Of a stretch of 64,000 bases of DNA, positions 29,201 to 39,725 are shown one piece after another. The notes beneath the pieces are model-generated. The model was not told the DNA's origin and made no database searches. It saw only the letters and a list, made by a program, of their open reading frames with translations. Source of the DNA: an uncultured Clostridia bacterium (GTDB taxonomy: Bacteria > Bacillota > Clostridia > TANB77 > CAG-508). Made by a program: the position numbers and the translations under genes. The stretch is from positions 27,842 to 91,841 of the forward strand of contig CAKPNF010000004.1 in the NCBI GenBank assembly GCA_934168305.1, written 5' to 3'. Position 1 is the first letter of the stretch, and each line of letters opens with the position of its first letter.

Positions 29201-30073
29201 ATGAAATATAAAGATTATTATAAATTATTGGGATTGGAAACAAGTAGAGTTTCAATAGAAGAAATTAAATCAGCATATAGAACTGCTGCTAAAAAATATC
29301 ATCCTGATTTAAATGTAGGGGACAGTTTAGCAGAAGAAAGAATAAAAGATATTAATGAAGCATATAGAACATTATCTGTTCCATCATCTAAGAGAAAATA
29401 TGATAGAATTTGGAATTCAAGAAATAATGTAAAAAATTATCAGAAAATCAAAGGAAAAAATATTTTTAATATGTTCTTAGGAGATGTTAAAAATTCAGAA
29501 AAAGAAAATACGAAGAATATAAAAAATCCTATAAAAGGTGAAAATATAGAAACAGAAATAAAAGTTAGTTTGGAAGATGCATTTTATGGATTGGGAAAAA
29601 AGATATCACTTAGAACAGTTGAAGGAAAAATGAAAACTTTTTCAGTAAAGATACCTGAAGGAATAAGAAATGGCGAGAAGATAAGATTAATAGGACAAGG
29701 AAAAAATGGTATTAATGGTGGAAAAAATGGAGATTTGTTCATAAAAATTGATATAGAAGACAATAAATTTTTTAAGTTGTATGGAAGTGATTTATGTACA
29801 GATTTAAAACTTACACCATGGGAAGCAGCATTAGGTACAAGAGTGGATATAAAGACAATTGATGGAGAAACAAAAGTGTATATACCACAAGGAATTCAGA
29901 GTGGTGAAAAAATTAAAATACCAAGCAAGGGGTATAAAGATGGTAAAGGTGGTAGAGGAGATTTAGTTGCAGAAGTAAAAATAATGGTTCCAAAAAACCT
30001 AAAGTTAGATGAAAAAGAAATGTTTGAAAAGTTAAAAGAAATGTCAACATTTAATCCTAGAAGTCAACTATAA
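29201..30073 (+). CDS. CbpA-type DnaJ (class II J-domain) co-chaperone
   Basis: 290 residues. The J domain (about 3-67) has HPD at 34-36. A linker follows, then the DnaJ C-terminal substrate domains (EVSLEDAFYGLGKK-like start near 124; LIGQGKNGINGGKNGDL; TPWEAALGTRVDI). The Cys-rich zinc domain is absent, so it is CbpA-like rather than DnaJ proper. It should stimulate DnaK. GGGAGGATGTTAA precedes the ATG. It forms its own unit between the ddl terminator and the promoter at 30097. Confidence 0.9.
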   Translation: MKYKDYYKLLGLETSRVSIEEIKSAYRTAAKKYHPDLNVGDSLAEERIKDINEAYRTLSVPSSKRKYDRIWNSRNNVKNYQKIKGKNIFNMFLGDVKNSEKENTKNIKNPIKGENIETEIKVSLEDAFYGLGKKISLRTVEGKMKTFSVKIPEGIRNGEKIRLIGQGKNGINGGKNGDLFIKIDIEDNKFFKLYGSDLCTDLKLTPWEAALGTRVDIKTIDGETKVYIPQGIQSGEKIKIPSKGYKDGKGGRGDLVAEVKIMVPKNLKLDEKEMFEKLKEMSTFNPRSQL

Positions 30074-30096
30074 GATTACATAATTCTTGAAAAGTA

Positions 30097-30125
30097 TTGA
30101 CAAATTCTTTGAAAGTGGCTATAAT
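30097..30125 (+). promoter_or_regulatory. Consensus sigma-A promoter for the virD4-like unit
   Basis: Perfect TTGACA (30097-30102) and TATAAT (30120-30125) with a 17-base spacer. It is the best promoter in the window and drives the genes at 30188, 30721 and 30958. Confidence 0.88.
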
Positions 30126-30187
30126 TATAGGTAGTGATGTGACAAAAGATAAACTATGGATTGGAATCATAGAAATGAGGTATAAAG

Positions 30188-30706
30188 ATGGATAATATAC
30201 AAGGAAAACATTTTAGTATAACAGATCCTAAAGGAATAAATACTGTTATATATCAAGTTAATAAAACTGAAAAAGAATTTTTAAAAGAATATCCTAAATA
30301 TACTGTTGAGAGACTTGATCATACAGAGGAAATAAGAGGAGATTTTAATAAAAAGACTTTTTATGTTGAAAATCCGGCTAAAGATGGAAATAAATTAGTT
30401 ATATTATCTTTTGGAGAAGATAAAGTTGTTATTAATACAGGAATACTATTAAATGATGAAGTAAAAATAACAAAGAAACCTACACCATTTAAATTTACAA
30501 CATTATATTCAGAAGATGAATCAGAATATAAAGAATTTAAATATACACCAAATTTAAAGAGACCAATTTCTATTATAGATCCAGAAACAACAGAAGAGAT
30601 AAAGCCAACACTTTATTTTGATGAAAAAACAAATGAAGTAAAAGGAAAATGTAAATTAAAACCATATAAATCTTATTTTGCATTTGAAATAAGAGATAGT
30701 GAATAA
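30188..30706 (+). CDS. Hypothetical protein of the virD4-like unit
   Basis: 172 residues, soluble, no signal peptide. I do not recognise a family. It contains EYPKYTVERLDHTEEIRGDF and SIIDPETTEEIKPTLYFDEK, suggesting a beta-rich fold. ATG follows GAGGTATAAAG. The next gene is 14 bases downstream and the coupling ATPase follows, so a role with that ATPase is inferred from context only. Confidence 0.75.
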   Translation: MDNIQGKHFSITDPKGINTVIYQVNKTEKEFLKEYPKYTVERLDHTEEIRGDFNKKTFYVENPAKDGNKLVILSFGEDKVVINTGILLNDEVKITKKPTPFKFTTLYSEDESEYKEFKYTPNLKRPISIIDPETTEEIKPTLYFDEKTNEVKGKCKLKPYKSYFAFEIRDSE

Positions 30707-30720
30707 GGAGGAGAAGCCAA

Positions 30721-30933
30721 ATGGCGAATAAATCAAAGGATGTTAAATCTAGTCCAGCAGGAATAAATGATAATTTTGAAATAACAGTTATGGATATTAA
30801 CCATGTTGTAGAAAATAAAAAAACTGTATTAAAAGCTAATGGTGTTAAAATACCAAATTTAAGTACAGATTTGCAACAAGGAATGTCTATTAAAGCATAT
30901 GATGGTGGAAAGTCAAAAGAAGTTGAAAGATAA
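30721..30933 (+). CDS. Small hypothetical protein of the virD4-like unit
   Basis: 70 residues. EITVMDINHVVENKKTVLKA and KIPNLSTDLQQGMSIKAYDG suggest a small beta barrel; no family recognised. A strong AAGGAGGAGAAGCC site precedes the ATG. It sits between the 30188 gene and the VirD4-like ATPase gene. Confidence 0.75.
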   Translation: MANKSKDVKSSPAGINDNFEITVMDINHVVENKKTVLKANGVKIPNLSTDLQQGMSIKAYDGGKSKEVER

Positions 30934-30957
30934 TACAAAAGATAGTAGGTGATTTTA

Positions 30958-32962
30958 TTGAACTACAAAATAGAGGGAGCAATAAAAAGAAATAGAAAAA
31001 ACTTTATAGTGTGTGCAATACTATGGCTATTTTTAGTCATAGTATTTGTTGCGCCATTTTCATATAGTATATTTGAATCAAGTATAAGTGGACAATTTTC
31101 ATTAGAAATTTTTATGGATAAGATAGCAACAAATATAATGAATCCATTTGGAACTTTGGGTGGAATATTCTCTAAGAGTGGAGCAACACATGATTTTATT
31201 TCATTATTATTAGGATTTTCAATATTTTATTTAATAATGTTTTTTGTAGGCTTTGCTAAATCAGCTCCAAAAAATGAATTTTCAGATATAGAACATGGTT
31301 CAAGTGATTGGAGTCAAAGAGGAGAACAATATCAGATATTAAGTAAAAATAAAGGAATAATTTTAGCAGAAAATAATTACTTACCACTTGATAAAAGAGG
31401 AAATGTAAACGTATTGGTAGTTGGACGGATCTGGTTCTGGTAAATCAGCATCATATTCAATTCCAAATGCATATCAATGCTTAGGATCATATGTATTTAC
31501 AGATCCTAAGGGCGAACTTTATGATAGGACGGCAGGATATTTAAAAGAACAAGGTTACGACATAAAAGTGCTAAATTTAGTTAGACCACAGTACAGTGAT
31601 GGATATAATCCATTAATGCATATATCATCAGAACTAGATGTTGATGTTATTGCAAATACAATAGTAAAAGGTCAAAAGACAGAAAGTGGTTCAGATCCAT
31701 ATTGGGATGACATGGCAGAAATGTTATTAAAAGCATTAATATACTATCTAATAGCAACAAGGCCAGAAGAAGAACAAAATTTAGCAAGTTGTGCTGAACT
31801 TGTCAGAGCTGCAAATAAAAATGGAGGAAGCAATTTACTTTCAGATTTAATGAGTCAATTACCATATGACCATCCAGCAAGAATGTATTATAAATCTATA
31901 GAAATAGCACCAGAAAAAACATATGGATCAATACTAAGTTCATTACAATCAAAACTTGGTAAATTTGATTCAAAAGATATAGCAGAGCTAACATCAACAG
32001 ATACAATAAATTTTGAGGAGATTGGAACTAAAAAGACAGCAGTATATGTAATATCATCTGATACACATACAGCATACGACTTTTTATTAACAATATTCTT
32101 CTCACAAATGATTCAACAATTATATGATTATGCAGACCAGAATGGTGGAAGACTTCAAGAAAGAACATATTTTATATTAGATGAGTTTGCTAATATAGGA
32201 AAAATACCTGATTTTGACAAAAAAATATCAACATCAAGAAGTAGAGGAATATCATTTAGTGTTATTCTACAAAATATTGACCAATTAGAAGCTGTTTACG
32301 AAAAATCTTATGAAACTATAATGGGTAACTGTGATACACATGTATTCTTGGGAAGTAACTCATTTAAAACAGTTGAGTATTTTTCAAAGCAGTTAGGTGA
32401 AAAGACAATTGGAAGAGATAGTATTTCAATAAATAAAGACAAACAAAATCATAAAACAGGAAAAAGTGTTTCAGATCAAATTATGGCAAGAGCACTTATG
32501 ACCCCAGATGAATTAAGAAGATTAGATAATGATTTATGTATTATTTTTGAAAAAGGATTAAAACCTGTAAAAGCAAATAAATTTTATTACTTTAAACATC
32601 CTATGGCAAAGGAAATGGCAAGAGTTGAAATCAGTCATAATGATATAGGTGAAATAGACAGAGGAATCTGGAGAAAATATAATCCATATAATCCCTATGT
32701 AGAGGATAAAGATGAAGAAAAGGTAAATAATTTAAATATTGAATCTTTAGATGATTTGTTTGATGATGTAGATGAAAATAAAAAAATTGAAAATTCAAGT
32801 GAAAAGAAAGAAGATAAAGAACAAAAATTAGAGAACATATTGGATTTAAACATGGATGATGCTCCGGTTCTTCCACAAGATGATGAAGAAGATACATATG
32901 ATTTACAAAAAGAACTAGAGGCTAAGTTTGATGAATTATTTGGACCTTTGGATGATGATTAA
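30958..32962 (+). CDS. VirD4/TraG-family coupling ATPase, continuous only with a +1 shift at 31426
   Basis: Joined length is 667 residues. Two N-terminal spans (about 17-39 and 82-103) precede the P-loop VLVVG-GSGSGKSASYSIPN, Walker B FILDEFANIGKIPDF, and an acidic C-terminal tail (DDLFDDVDEN). It resembles the conjugative coupling proteins of the CD1115 type. Zero frame gives GGA then CGG ATC TGG TTC TGG TAA inside the P-loop; dropping the C restores it. The TTG start at 30958 is chosen from TAGTAGGTG about 6 bases before; GTG 30949 is possible. No other conjugation genes lie in the window, so its substrate is unknown. Confidence 0.88.
31426..31429 (+). other. Putative +1 recoding site CGGA in the virD4-like gene
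   Basis: The zero-frame CGG is at 31426-31428; skipping C31426 gives GGA (Gly) in the P-loop. The preceding codon is GGA. The context AGTTGGACGG is identical to that in mrdA. Confidence 0.8.
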
Positions 32963-32974
32963 TATTTTGGATAA

Positions 32975-33007
32975 ATGAAAGTTACTATTAAGTAGCTTTC
33001 ATTTTTT
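32975..33007 (+). terminator. Terminator after the virD4-like gene
   Basis: ATGAAAGTTACT pairs with AGTAGCTTTCAT, followed by six T. Confidence 0.8.
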
Positions 33008-33227
33008 AAATTATAAACTAAAAGCTGGTTTGTAATGAACAAAAGTTTTTGTGAAAAATTATTGTGTTCGCTTGTTTTTTATTACTAAATGCTGTATAGT
33101 AAGTGTTATAGAAAATGAGATAAGCAAGTGTGTTACAACAATATGTGGCAACCACAATTTGTGGTTTTCATTTCCTATATACATTATAATATATTATAAA
33201 TAAAAGGCAAATATTATGGAGGAGAAT

Positions 33228-34313
33228 ATGAAATTTGTACATATAGCAGATATGCATTTTGATAGCCCATTTGTAAATCTTTCTGACAAAGAAGGGTTAG
33301 GCGATTTAAGAAGATTACAACAAAGAAAAGTATTAAAAAAAGCAATAGAATATATAAAAGAAAATAATATAAAATATCTATTTATTTCAGGTGATTTATA
33401 TGAACAAAAATATATAAAAAAATCAACTATTGAGTATATCAATAATTTATTTAAAGAAATTCCTGAAACAAAAATATTTATATCACCAGGAAACCATGAT
33501 CCGTATACAAAAAATTCATATTATAATAAATTTTATTGGAGTGAAAATGTTAAAATATTTACATCAAAAATAGAAAAGATTGAATGCGAAGATATAAACA
33601 TTTATGGATATGGATTTGATGATTTTTATTGTAAAGATAGCGGAATAGAAAACATAAATTTAGATAATAAAGATAAATTAAATATATTAGTAATTCATGG
33701 AACTTTGGATGGTGGAACTATAGAAAACAGTGAATATAACCCATTATCTTCAAGAGTATTAAAAGAAAAAGGCTTTGATTATGTTGCATTAGGACATATT
33801 CACAAATTGGATTACAATAGAGAAAAAAATCAAAATATTGTATATCCAGGTTCTACAGCATCATTAGGATTTGATGAACTAGGTGAGCATGGAATGATAG
33901 TCGGAGAAATTGAAAAAGAAAAAATAAATTTAGATTTTATTCCACTTGATGAAACAGAATTTAAACTATATGATTTAGATGTTACAGATATAATTTCAAA
34001 AGAGGAATTAATTGAAAAAATTAATGAATTAAATTTTGATGAAAATAATTTAATCGAAATTATTTTAATTGGAAAAAGAAATTTTGAGATTGACAAATAT
34101 GAATTATATAAATTAATTTCGAATTATAAAGTAATAAAAATAAAAAATAAAACAAAAATAAATTATAATTTAGAGAAAATAGCTAATGATACTACTTTAA
34201 AAGGATTGTTTGCTAAAGAAATGTTAAAAAAATTAAATGATGAAAATATTTCAGAAAATGAAAAAGAAGTAATAGAAAAAGCAGTTGAAATTGGTATGGA
34301 AGCATTAGATTAA
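33228..34313 (+). CDS. SbcD/YhaO-like DNA repair exonuclease subunit
   Basis: 361 residues. Calcineurin-like phosphoesterase motifs: HIADMHFDSP (near 4), SGDLYEQ (near 53), SPGNHDPY, and ALGHIHKLD. It should be a Mn-dependent nuclease working with the SMC-like ATPase 81 bases downstream. The ATG at 33228 follows GGAGGAG; the upstream ATG at 33216 overlaps that site. The 250 bases before it hold a terminator and an AT-rich stretch without further genes. Confidence 0.9.
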   Translation: MKFVHIADMHFDSPFVNLSDKEGLGDLRRLQQRKVLKKAIEYIKENNIKYLFISGDLYEQKYIKKSTIEYINNLFKEIPETKIFISPGNHDPYTKNSYYNKFYWSENVKIFTSKIEKIECEDINIYGYGFDDFYCKDSGIENINLDNKDKLNILVIHGTLDGGTIENSEYNPLSSRVLKEKGFDYVALGHIHKLDYNREKNQNIVYPGSTASLGFDELGEHGMIVGEIEKEKINLDFIPLDETEFKLYDLDVTDIISKEELIEKINELNFDENNLIEIILIGKRNFEIDKYELYKLISNYKVIKIKNKTKINYNLEKIANDTTLKGLFAKEMLKKLNDENISENEKEVIEKAVEIGMEALD

Positions 34314-34394
34314 AAAACTGTTTTTGGAGATGAAGGAAAAAATAGTTTTTTAAAATAAATAATTAATATATGAAATATTGAGGAGGAAATATTT

Positions 34395-36371
34395 TTGAAA
34401 ATAAATAAATTAAAAATAAATTCTTATGGAAAATTAAAAGAAAAACAAATTAATTTCGAAGATGGAATAAATTTAGTATATGGACAAAATGAAGCTGGAA
34501 AATCAACTTTAATTAAATTTATTATTAATTCATTTTATGGAATTTCAAAGAATAAAAAAGGAAAAGAAATTTCAGATTTTGAAAAATATAAACCATGGTC
34601 TGGCGAAGAGTTTTCTGGTAAATTAGAATATGAATTAGATAATAAAGAAAAATATGAAATATATAGAGATTTTAGTAAAAAAAATCCTAAAATATTTAAT
34701 GAAAATATGGAGGATATTTCAAAAGAATTTAATATTGATAAAAATAAAGGAAATGAATTTTTTTATGAGCAAACAAAAATTGATGAGGATTTATTTTTGT
34801 CAACACTTGCAATTAATCAAAATGAGGTTAAATTAGAAAATCAGACACAAAACTTTTTAATACAAAAAATAGCTAATTTGGCACAAACAGGTGACGATAG
34901 TACATCATTTAAAAGAGTAATTGATAGAATAAATAGAAGGCAATTAGATGAAATTGGGACTGAAAGATCTAGGGAAAAGCCAATAAACGTAATTACAAGA
35001 AAATTACAAGAATTAACTTATGAGAAAGAAAATCTGGAAAAATATAAAGATTTTAAATATGAATTTGAGGAACAAGAAAACAATTTAAATAATGAAATTT
35101 TAAATCTAGAAAATGAAAATAAATTTTTAATAGAAATTAAATTATTAAACGAAAATGAAAAAATAGAAAAAGAAAAAATAAAAATAAAAGAAAATATTGA
35201 GAAGGAAAATTTAGAAAAAATAAATTCGATAAATAAAAAAATAAATGAATTTAAAATAAATAATAAAAATATTTTAGATAAATATTTAAATAATAATCTG
35301 GAAAAAAAATCAAAAAATAAAATAATAAAAAATAATAAAAATAAATTAATTAAAAAATTAAATATTATTTTTATTTTATTAATTTTAATAAATATTTTAC
35401 AATTTGTTATAATTAAAAATAATATTTTAAAATATATTTTTCTTCTTACAGTACCAACGTTTTTAATTTTTTATATATTTTTAATAAATAAAGAAAATAA
35501 TAAAATAAAAAATAATGAAAAATTAGAAAAAAATAAATATAATGAAATTAAATTACAGTTAAGTAATTTAGAAAATGAGAAAGAATTAATAGTAAATAAT
35601 CAAAAAAGTAATAATGAAGAATTAAATAAAATAAAAAATAATTTTAATTTAAAAAATAATTTAGAAAAAGAAAAAATAAAAAATAAATATTTAAATAAAA
35701 TAGAAAAAAATAAAATAAGTGAATTTTTAAATTTGAATAATTTAGAAAATATAAATTATGAAATTGAAAAAATTCAAAAAGAAATAAATGATAAGAAATT
35801 AAGATTACATACATTAGATTTAGACAAAAAAAATATAGAACCTAATTTGGATAATTTATCAAAAATAGAAGAAGATTTAGTTAACAATAATGAGAAAAAG
35901 TTAACTTTGCAAAAATTAAATATGAGTATGAATTTAGCAAAAGAAGTTTTAAACGATTCATATGAAAAGATGAAGAGTTCAGTAACCCCTAAGTTTACAG
36001 AGAATTTGTCTAATAATATTTCTGGTATAACAGAAGGAAAATATAGTAAAGTAATGTTTAATGAAAATGATGGATTAATAGTTGAATTAGAAAATGGTGA
36101 TTATGTTCCTGTTAACAGATTTAGTATAGGAACTATAGACCAATTGTATTTATCATTAAGACTTTCAATGATAGATGAACTTTCAGATGAGACTGTTCCA
36201 ATTTTCTTGGATGAAGCTTTTGCATTTTATGATGATGAAAGATTAAAAAATATATTGAAATATTTAAATGTAAAATTTAGTAATAGACAGATTATTATTT
36301 TTACTTGTACAAATAGAGAAAAGGACATTTTTGAAAAAAATAATATTAAATATAATTACATTAATTTATAA
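34395..36371 (+). CDS. SbcC/YhaN-like SMC-type ATPase
   Basis: 658 residues. Walker A YGQNEAGKSTLIKF is near 29-42. Long Lys/Asn/Glu-rich coiled coils flank a hydrophobic pair of spans (about 324-368) as in YhaN-type proteins. The C-terminal ABC half has the signature-like RFSIGTIDQLYLSLRLS and Walker B PIFLDEAFAFYDD. It should clamp DNA and regulate the upstream nuclease. The start is TTG behind GAGGAGGAAATA. Its coiled coil is strongly biased to AAA and AAT codons, which is base-composition drift rather than transfer. Confidence 0.88.
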   Translation: MKINKLKINSYGKLKEKQINFEDGINLVYGQNEAGKSTLIKFIINSFYGISKNKKGKEISDFEKYKPWSGEEFSGKLEYELDNKEKYEIYRDFSKKNPKIFNENMEDISKEFNIDKNKGNEFFYEQTKIDEDLFLSTLAINQNEVKLENQTQNFLIQKIANLAQTGDDSTSFKRVIDRINRRQLDEIGTERSREKPINVITRKLQELTYEKENLEKYKDFKYEFEEQENNLNNEILNLENENKFLIEIKLLNENEKIEKEKIKIKENIEKENLEKINSINKKINEFKINNKNILDKYLNNNLEKKSKNKIIKNNKNKLIKKLNIIFILLILINILQFVIIKNNILKYIFLLTVPTFLIFYIFLINKENNKIKNNEKLEKNKYNEIKLQLSNLENEKELIVNNQKSNNEELNKIKNNFNLKNNLEKEKIKNKYLNKIEKNKISEFLNLNNLENINYEIEKIQKEINDKKLRLHTLDLDKKNIEPNLDNLSKIEEDLVNNNEKKLTLQKLNMSMNLAKEVLNDSYEKMKSSVTPKFTENLSNNISGITEGKYSKVMFNENDGLIVELENGDYVPVNRFSIGTIDQLYLSLRLSMIDELSDETVPIFLDEAFAFYDDERLKNILKYLNVKFSNRQIIIFTCTNREKDIFEKNNIKYNYINL

Positions 36372-36378
36372 AAATTGG

Positions 36379-36407
36379 AAAAGCTCTACTAATAAGTAGA
36401 GCTTTTT
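36379..36407 (+). terminator. Terminator after the SbcC-like gene
   Basis: AAAAGCTCTACT pairs with AGTAGAGCTTTT. Confidence 0.88.
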
Positions 36408-36485
36408 AAAGATAATTTAGATATAAATTGTTAAAAACAATATATAAATCATTATTAATGTAATTAAAGTATTGGTACTTTTTTC

Positions 36486-36514
36486 TTGTAAAATTTATAA
36501 TTTTATAGTATAAT
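36486..36514 (+). promoter_or_regulatory. Promoter of prfA
   Basis: TTGTAA (36486-36491), a 17-base spacer, and TATAAT (36509-36514), about 30 bases before the start. Confidence 0.7.
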
Positions 36515-36545
36515 ATAAAAAGTATTTTTGAAAAGGAGAATGTTT

Positions 36546-37607
36546 ATGTTTGAAAAATTAGAAGCAGTAGAAAAAAGATATGAAGAATTAACAAAAATGA
36601 TTAGTGACCCAGAAGTAATATCTAATCAATCAGAATGGCAAAAGCTTATGAAAGAACATGCAAGTATAGAAGATATAGTTTTAAAATTTAGAGAATATAA
36701 GAAAGCAAAACAAGCAATGGAAGAAGCCAAAGAAATGATGGAAGACAAAGAACTTAAGGAATTGGCTGAATTGGAATATTATGATAATAAAGAAAAATTA
36801 CCAAAATTAGAAGAGGAGTTAAAATTTTTATTAATTCCAAAAGATCCTGATGATGACAAAAATATAATTTGTGAAATAAGAGCAGGTGCTGGAGGAGAAG
36901 AAGCAGCTTTATTTGCTGGGACATTGTTCAGAATGTATACAATGTATGCGGAAAGAAAGCATTGGAAAGTTGAAGTTTTAAACGAAAATGAAACAGGATT
37001 AGGTGGTTATAAAGAAATAACATTTATGGTCACTGGAAAAGGTGTATATAGTAGATTAAAATTTGAAAGTGGAGTTCATAGAGTTCAAAGAGTTCCAGAT
37101 ACAGAAAGTAGTGGTAGAATTCATACATCAACAGCAACAGTTGCAGTGCTTCCTGTTGTTGAGGATGTTGAAATAGAAATAAACCCTGCAGATATAAAAA
37201 TGGAAGTTTTCCGTTCTTCAGGTGCTGGTGGACAACATATTAACAAAACATCATCAGCTGTTAGACTTATACATGAGCCATCAGGAATTGTTGTTGAATG
37301 TCAAACTGAAAGATCTCAATTCCAAAACAGAGACAATGCTATGAGAATGCTTAGAACAAAACTTTATGAGATAGAAAAACAAAAGCAAGATAGTGAAGTT
37401 GCAAATGCTAGAAAATCTCAAGTTGGATCTGGTGATAGAAGTGAAAAAATAAGAACTTATAATTATCCTCAAGGAAGAATTACGGATCATAGAATTGGTA
37501 TGAGTATTTATCAAATGGAAAATTTCTTAAATGGTGATATTGATGAAATGGTTGATAATTTAATTGCGGCAGATAGAGCTGAAAGACTAAAAGGTGAAGA
37601 TGAATAA
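36546..37607 (+). CDS. prfA: Peptide chain release factor 1
   Basis: 353 residues. The GGQ motif sits at 228-230 in [18 protein letters not shown]. Domain 2/4 sequences such as [19 protein letters not shown] are typical. RF1 ends translation at UAA and UAG. ATG 36546 follows AAAAGGAGAATG; the earlier in-frame ATG overlaps that site. The gene is intact, with no CGG. Confidence 0.95.
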   Translation: MFEKLEAVEKRYEELTKMISDPEVISNQSEWQKLMKEHASIEDIVLKFREYKKAKQAMEEAKEMMEDKELKELAELEYYDNKEKLPKLEEELKFLLIPKDPDDDKNIICEIRAGAGGEEAALFAGTLFRMYTMYAERKHWKVEVLNENETGLGGYKEITFMVTGKGVYSRLKFESGVHRVQRVPDTESSGRIHTSTATVAVLPVVEDVEIEINPADIKMEVFRSSGAGGQHINKTSSAVRLIHEPSGIVVECQTERSQFQNRDNAMRMLRTKLYEIEKQKQDSEVANARKSQVGSGDRSEKIRTYNYPQGRITDHRIGMSIYQMENFLNGDIDEMVDNLIAADRAERLKGEDE

Positions 37608-37624
37608 TTTATATGAATAGAAGT

Positions 37625-37656
37625 AAACTACTAAAAATATATTTTTAGTAGTTTTT
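37625..37656 (+). terminator. Terminator after prfA
   Basis: AAACTACTAAAAAT pairs with ATTTTTAGTAGTTT. Confidence 0.85.
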
Positions 37657-37707
37657 ATATATTATAAAAATTAATAAAATACATTAGAAATACAAATGGT
37701 AATACAG

Positions 37708-37736
37708 TTGACGATTTACATAAAATATGCTATACT
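37708..37736 (+). promoter_or_regulatory. Promoter of the MYG1-family gene
   Basis: TTGACG (37708-37713), a 17-base spacer, and TATACT (37731-37736). A leader of about 135 bases to the start codon holds no recognised element. Confidence 0.72.
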
Positions 37737-37878
37737 TAATATAATAAATTAACATTTATTAAATACTAATTGTTAGGAGTTAATTCTATTTTAAAGGTTG
37801 AAACGATATATACCATAATAAAATGGAAAATCTGACTTTAAACAGTTAAATTAATTGCTATATGCAGGAGGAAGAGAC

Positions 37879-38790
37879 ATGATGAGAATAACTACAACAA
37901 AGAATGTTACAGAGGCAAATGCTATCACACATGGTGGTACATTTCATGCAGATGAAGTACTGGCAACAGTAATTTTATCTAAGGTTTTAGAAAAGATTAC
38001 TGTATTACGTACTTTTAAAGTGCCGGAGGAACTAGATGATGTCATTATTTATGATATCGGATATGGCGAATTTGACCATCATCAAAAAGGTGGAAATGGA
38101 ATTCGTGAAAACGGAGTACCATACGCTGCGTGTGGGTTAATTTGGAAAAAGTTTGGACATAAAATTGTAGCTGATACATGTAATCCAGAGTTAGTCTGGG
38201 AATTGATTGACAGAAACCTTATTCAAGGTGTAGATGCTACAGATAATGGAGCAATTCCTAAGCTTAATTATCATACACAAGTTATGAGTTTTTCTCAAAC
38301 TATTTCTGAATTTAATCCAAATTGGGATAGTAAAGAAGATTCAGATGAAGCTTTTATAAAGGCAGTAGTATTTGCAGAAACTGTTTTTGACAATACTTTT
38401 GCAAACGCTGTTTCTAAAGCAAAGGCACAGAGTATTGTTGATGAGGCTATCGATAAATCTGAAGGACATATTATGGTTCTTAATCAGTTTGTTCCTTGGC
38501 AAGAATTTATCTTTGCTTCAAAAAACAATAAATCTGCAGATATTATGTTTGTTGTATTTCCGTCTAATAGAGGTGGATACAATTGGCAGTGTGTTCCGGA
38601 TGCTCTTGGAAGTTTCGGACAGAGAAAATCTGTACCGTTTAATTGGAAGGGACTAAATGGAGAGGCACTGCAAAAAGTAACAGGAGTAGAAACAGCTAGT
38701 TTTTGTCACCCTGCAGGTTTCATAGGAGGGGCAGAAAAGCTTGATGATGCAATTGAAATTGCAAGAATTGCTGTTAAATCAAGCAATTAA
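37879..38790 (+). CDS. MYG1/GAMM1-family metal-dependent hydrolase (UPF0160)
   Basis: 303 residues. The family motifs ITHGGTFHADEVLATVIL and DIGYGEFDHHQKGG (DHH) carry the likely metal ligands; RDN-type GVDATDNG follows. The family is DHH-phosphoesterase-like and includes eukaryotic MYG1 exonuclease; the bacterial role is not established. ATG 37879 follows AGGAGGAAGAG; the frame is open to 37855. Codon use is less A-biased than neighbours (more GGT, CGT, CTT), which hints at a more recent arrival. Confidence 0.85.
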   Translation: MMRITTTKNVTEANAITHGGTFHADEVLATVILSKVLEKITVLRTFKVPEELDDVIIYDIGYGEFDHHQKGGNGIRENGVPYAACGLIWKKFGHKIVADTCNPELVWELIDRNLIQGVDATDNGAIPKLNYHTQVMSFSQTISEFNPNWDSKEDSDEAFIKAVVFAETVFDNTFANAVSKAKAQSIVDEAIDKSEGHIMVLNQFVPWQEFIFASKNNKSADIMFVVFPSNRGGYNWQCVPDALGSFGQRKSVPFNWKGLNGEALQKVTGVETASFCHPAGFIGGAEKLDDAIEIARIAVKSSN

Positions 38791-38801
38791 TAACTGTGAA
38801 C

Positions 38802-38840
38802 AAAAAACAGGATTTCTACAATTGTAGTTCCTGTTTTTTG
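38802..38840 (+). terminator. Terminator after the MYG1-family gene
   Basis: AAAAAACAGGA and CTACAA pair with TTGTAG and TCCTGTTTTTT. Confidence 0.88.
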
Positions 38841-38981
38841 TTTTTTAAATATAAGTGGAGTTTATATGAAAAATAAAGAAGAATAATATGTTATAGAATT
38901 GCTATAAGTATTTATAGAATATGAATAAAAATAAATTCTTTAAAATATATTTGAATAAAGTATATTTTAAGGGGTTTTTTT

Positions 38982-39725
38982 ATGAATGAAATTTTAAGAA
39001 CAACATTATTAGGATTATTTTTTGGTACATTTGGAACCACACTGGGAGGAATATTAGGAATAATAATCAAAAAAAATTCCAATAAATTCTTAAGTTTTAT
39101 ACTATCATTTGCGTCAGGACTAATGATGTCAATAATATGTTTCGATTTAATACCAGAAGCTTTAGGAATTAGCAGTATTTATGAAGTTGTTTTAGGAGTA
39201 ATATTTGGTGTTGTATCAATGATTTTCTGCGATGTAATTGTTCAAAAAAAATTCAATGCAAAACAAAAGAAGTATATAAATAACAATGATTTACTAAAAA
39301 CAGGAATAATAGTATCAATTGGTTTAGCTATACACAATTTTCCCGAAGGCCTAGCAATAGGGTCTGGATTTGAGGCATCATTAAGATTAGGGTTAGGATT
39401 AGCAATTGCAATATGCTTACATGATATACCAGAGGGAATATCAATGGCAGTTCCTATGAAGAATGGTGGAATGTCAAAATTTAAAGTGATTTTTTATGTT
39501 ATATTGTCAGGTGTTACAACGGGCATTGGTGCTTTTTTTGGTGCAATAGTAGGTTCAATATCACAGTCTGTAATTGCTATTTGCCTAAGCTTTGCAGCAG
39601 GTGCGATGCTCTATATCGTATCTGGAGAATTAATACCTGAGTCTAATAAATTATATAAAGGAAGAATGACAGCTATTGGAAATATGATTGGATTTATAAT
39701 TGGTATATTTGCGACACAATTATGA
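38982..39725 (+). CDS. ZIP-family divalent metal transporter (ZupT-like)
   Basis: 247 residues with about eight hydrophobic spans. The metal-site motifs HNFPEGLAIGSG (span 4) and HDIPEGISMAVP (span 5) are clear. It should import zinc or related metals across the membrane. The start is ATG behind TTAAGGGG. The TGA stop lies inside the left arm of repeat R4 copy c. Confidence 0.92.
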   Translation: MNEILRTTLLGLFFGTFGTTLGGILGIIIKKNSNKFLSFILSFASGLMMSIICFDLIPEALGISSIYEVVLGVIFGVVSMIFCDVIVQKKFNAKQKKYINNNDLLKTGIIVSIGLAIHNFPEGLAIGSGFEASLRLGLGLAIAICLHDIPEGISMAVPMKNGGMSKFKVIFYVILSGVTTGIGAFFGAIVGSISQSVIAICLSFAAGAMLYIVSGELIPESNKLYKGRMTAIGNMIGFIIGIFATQL

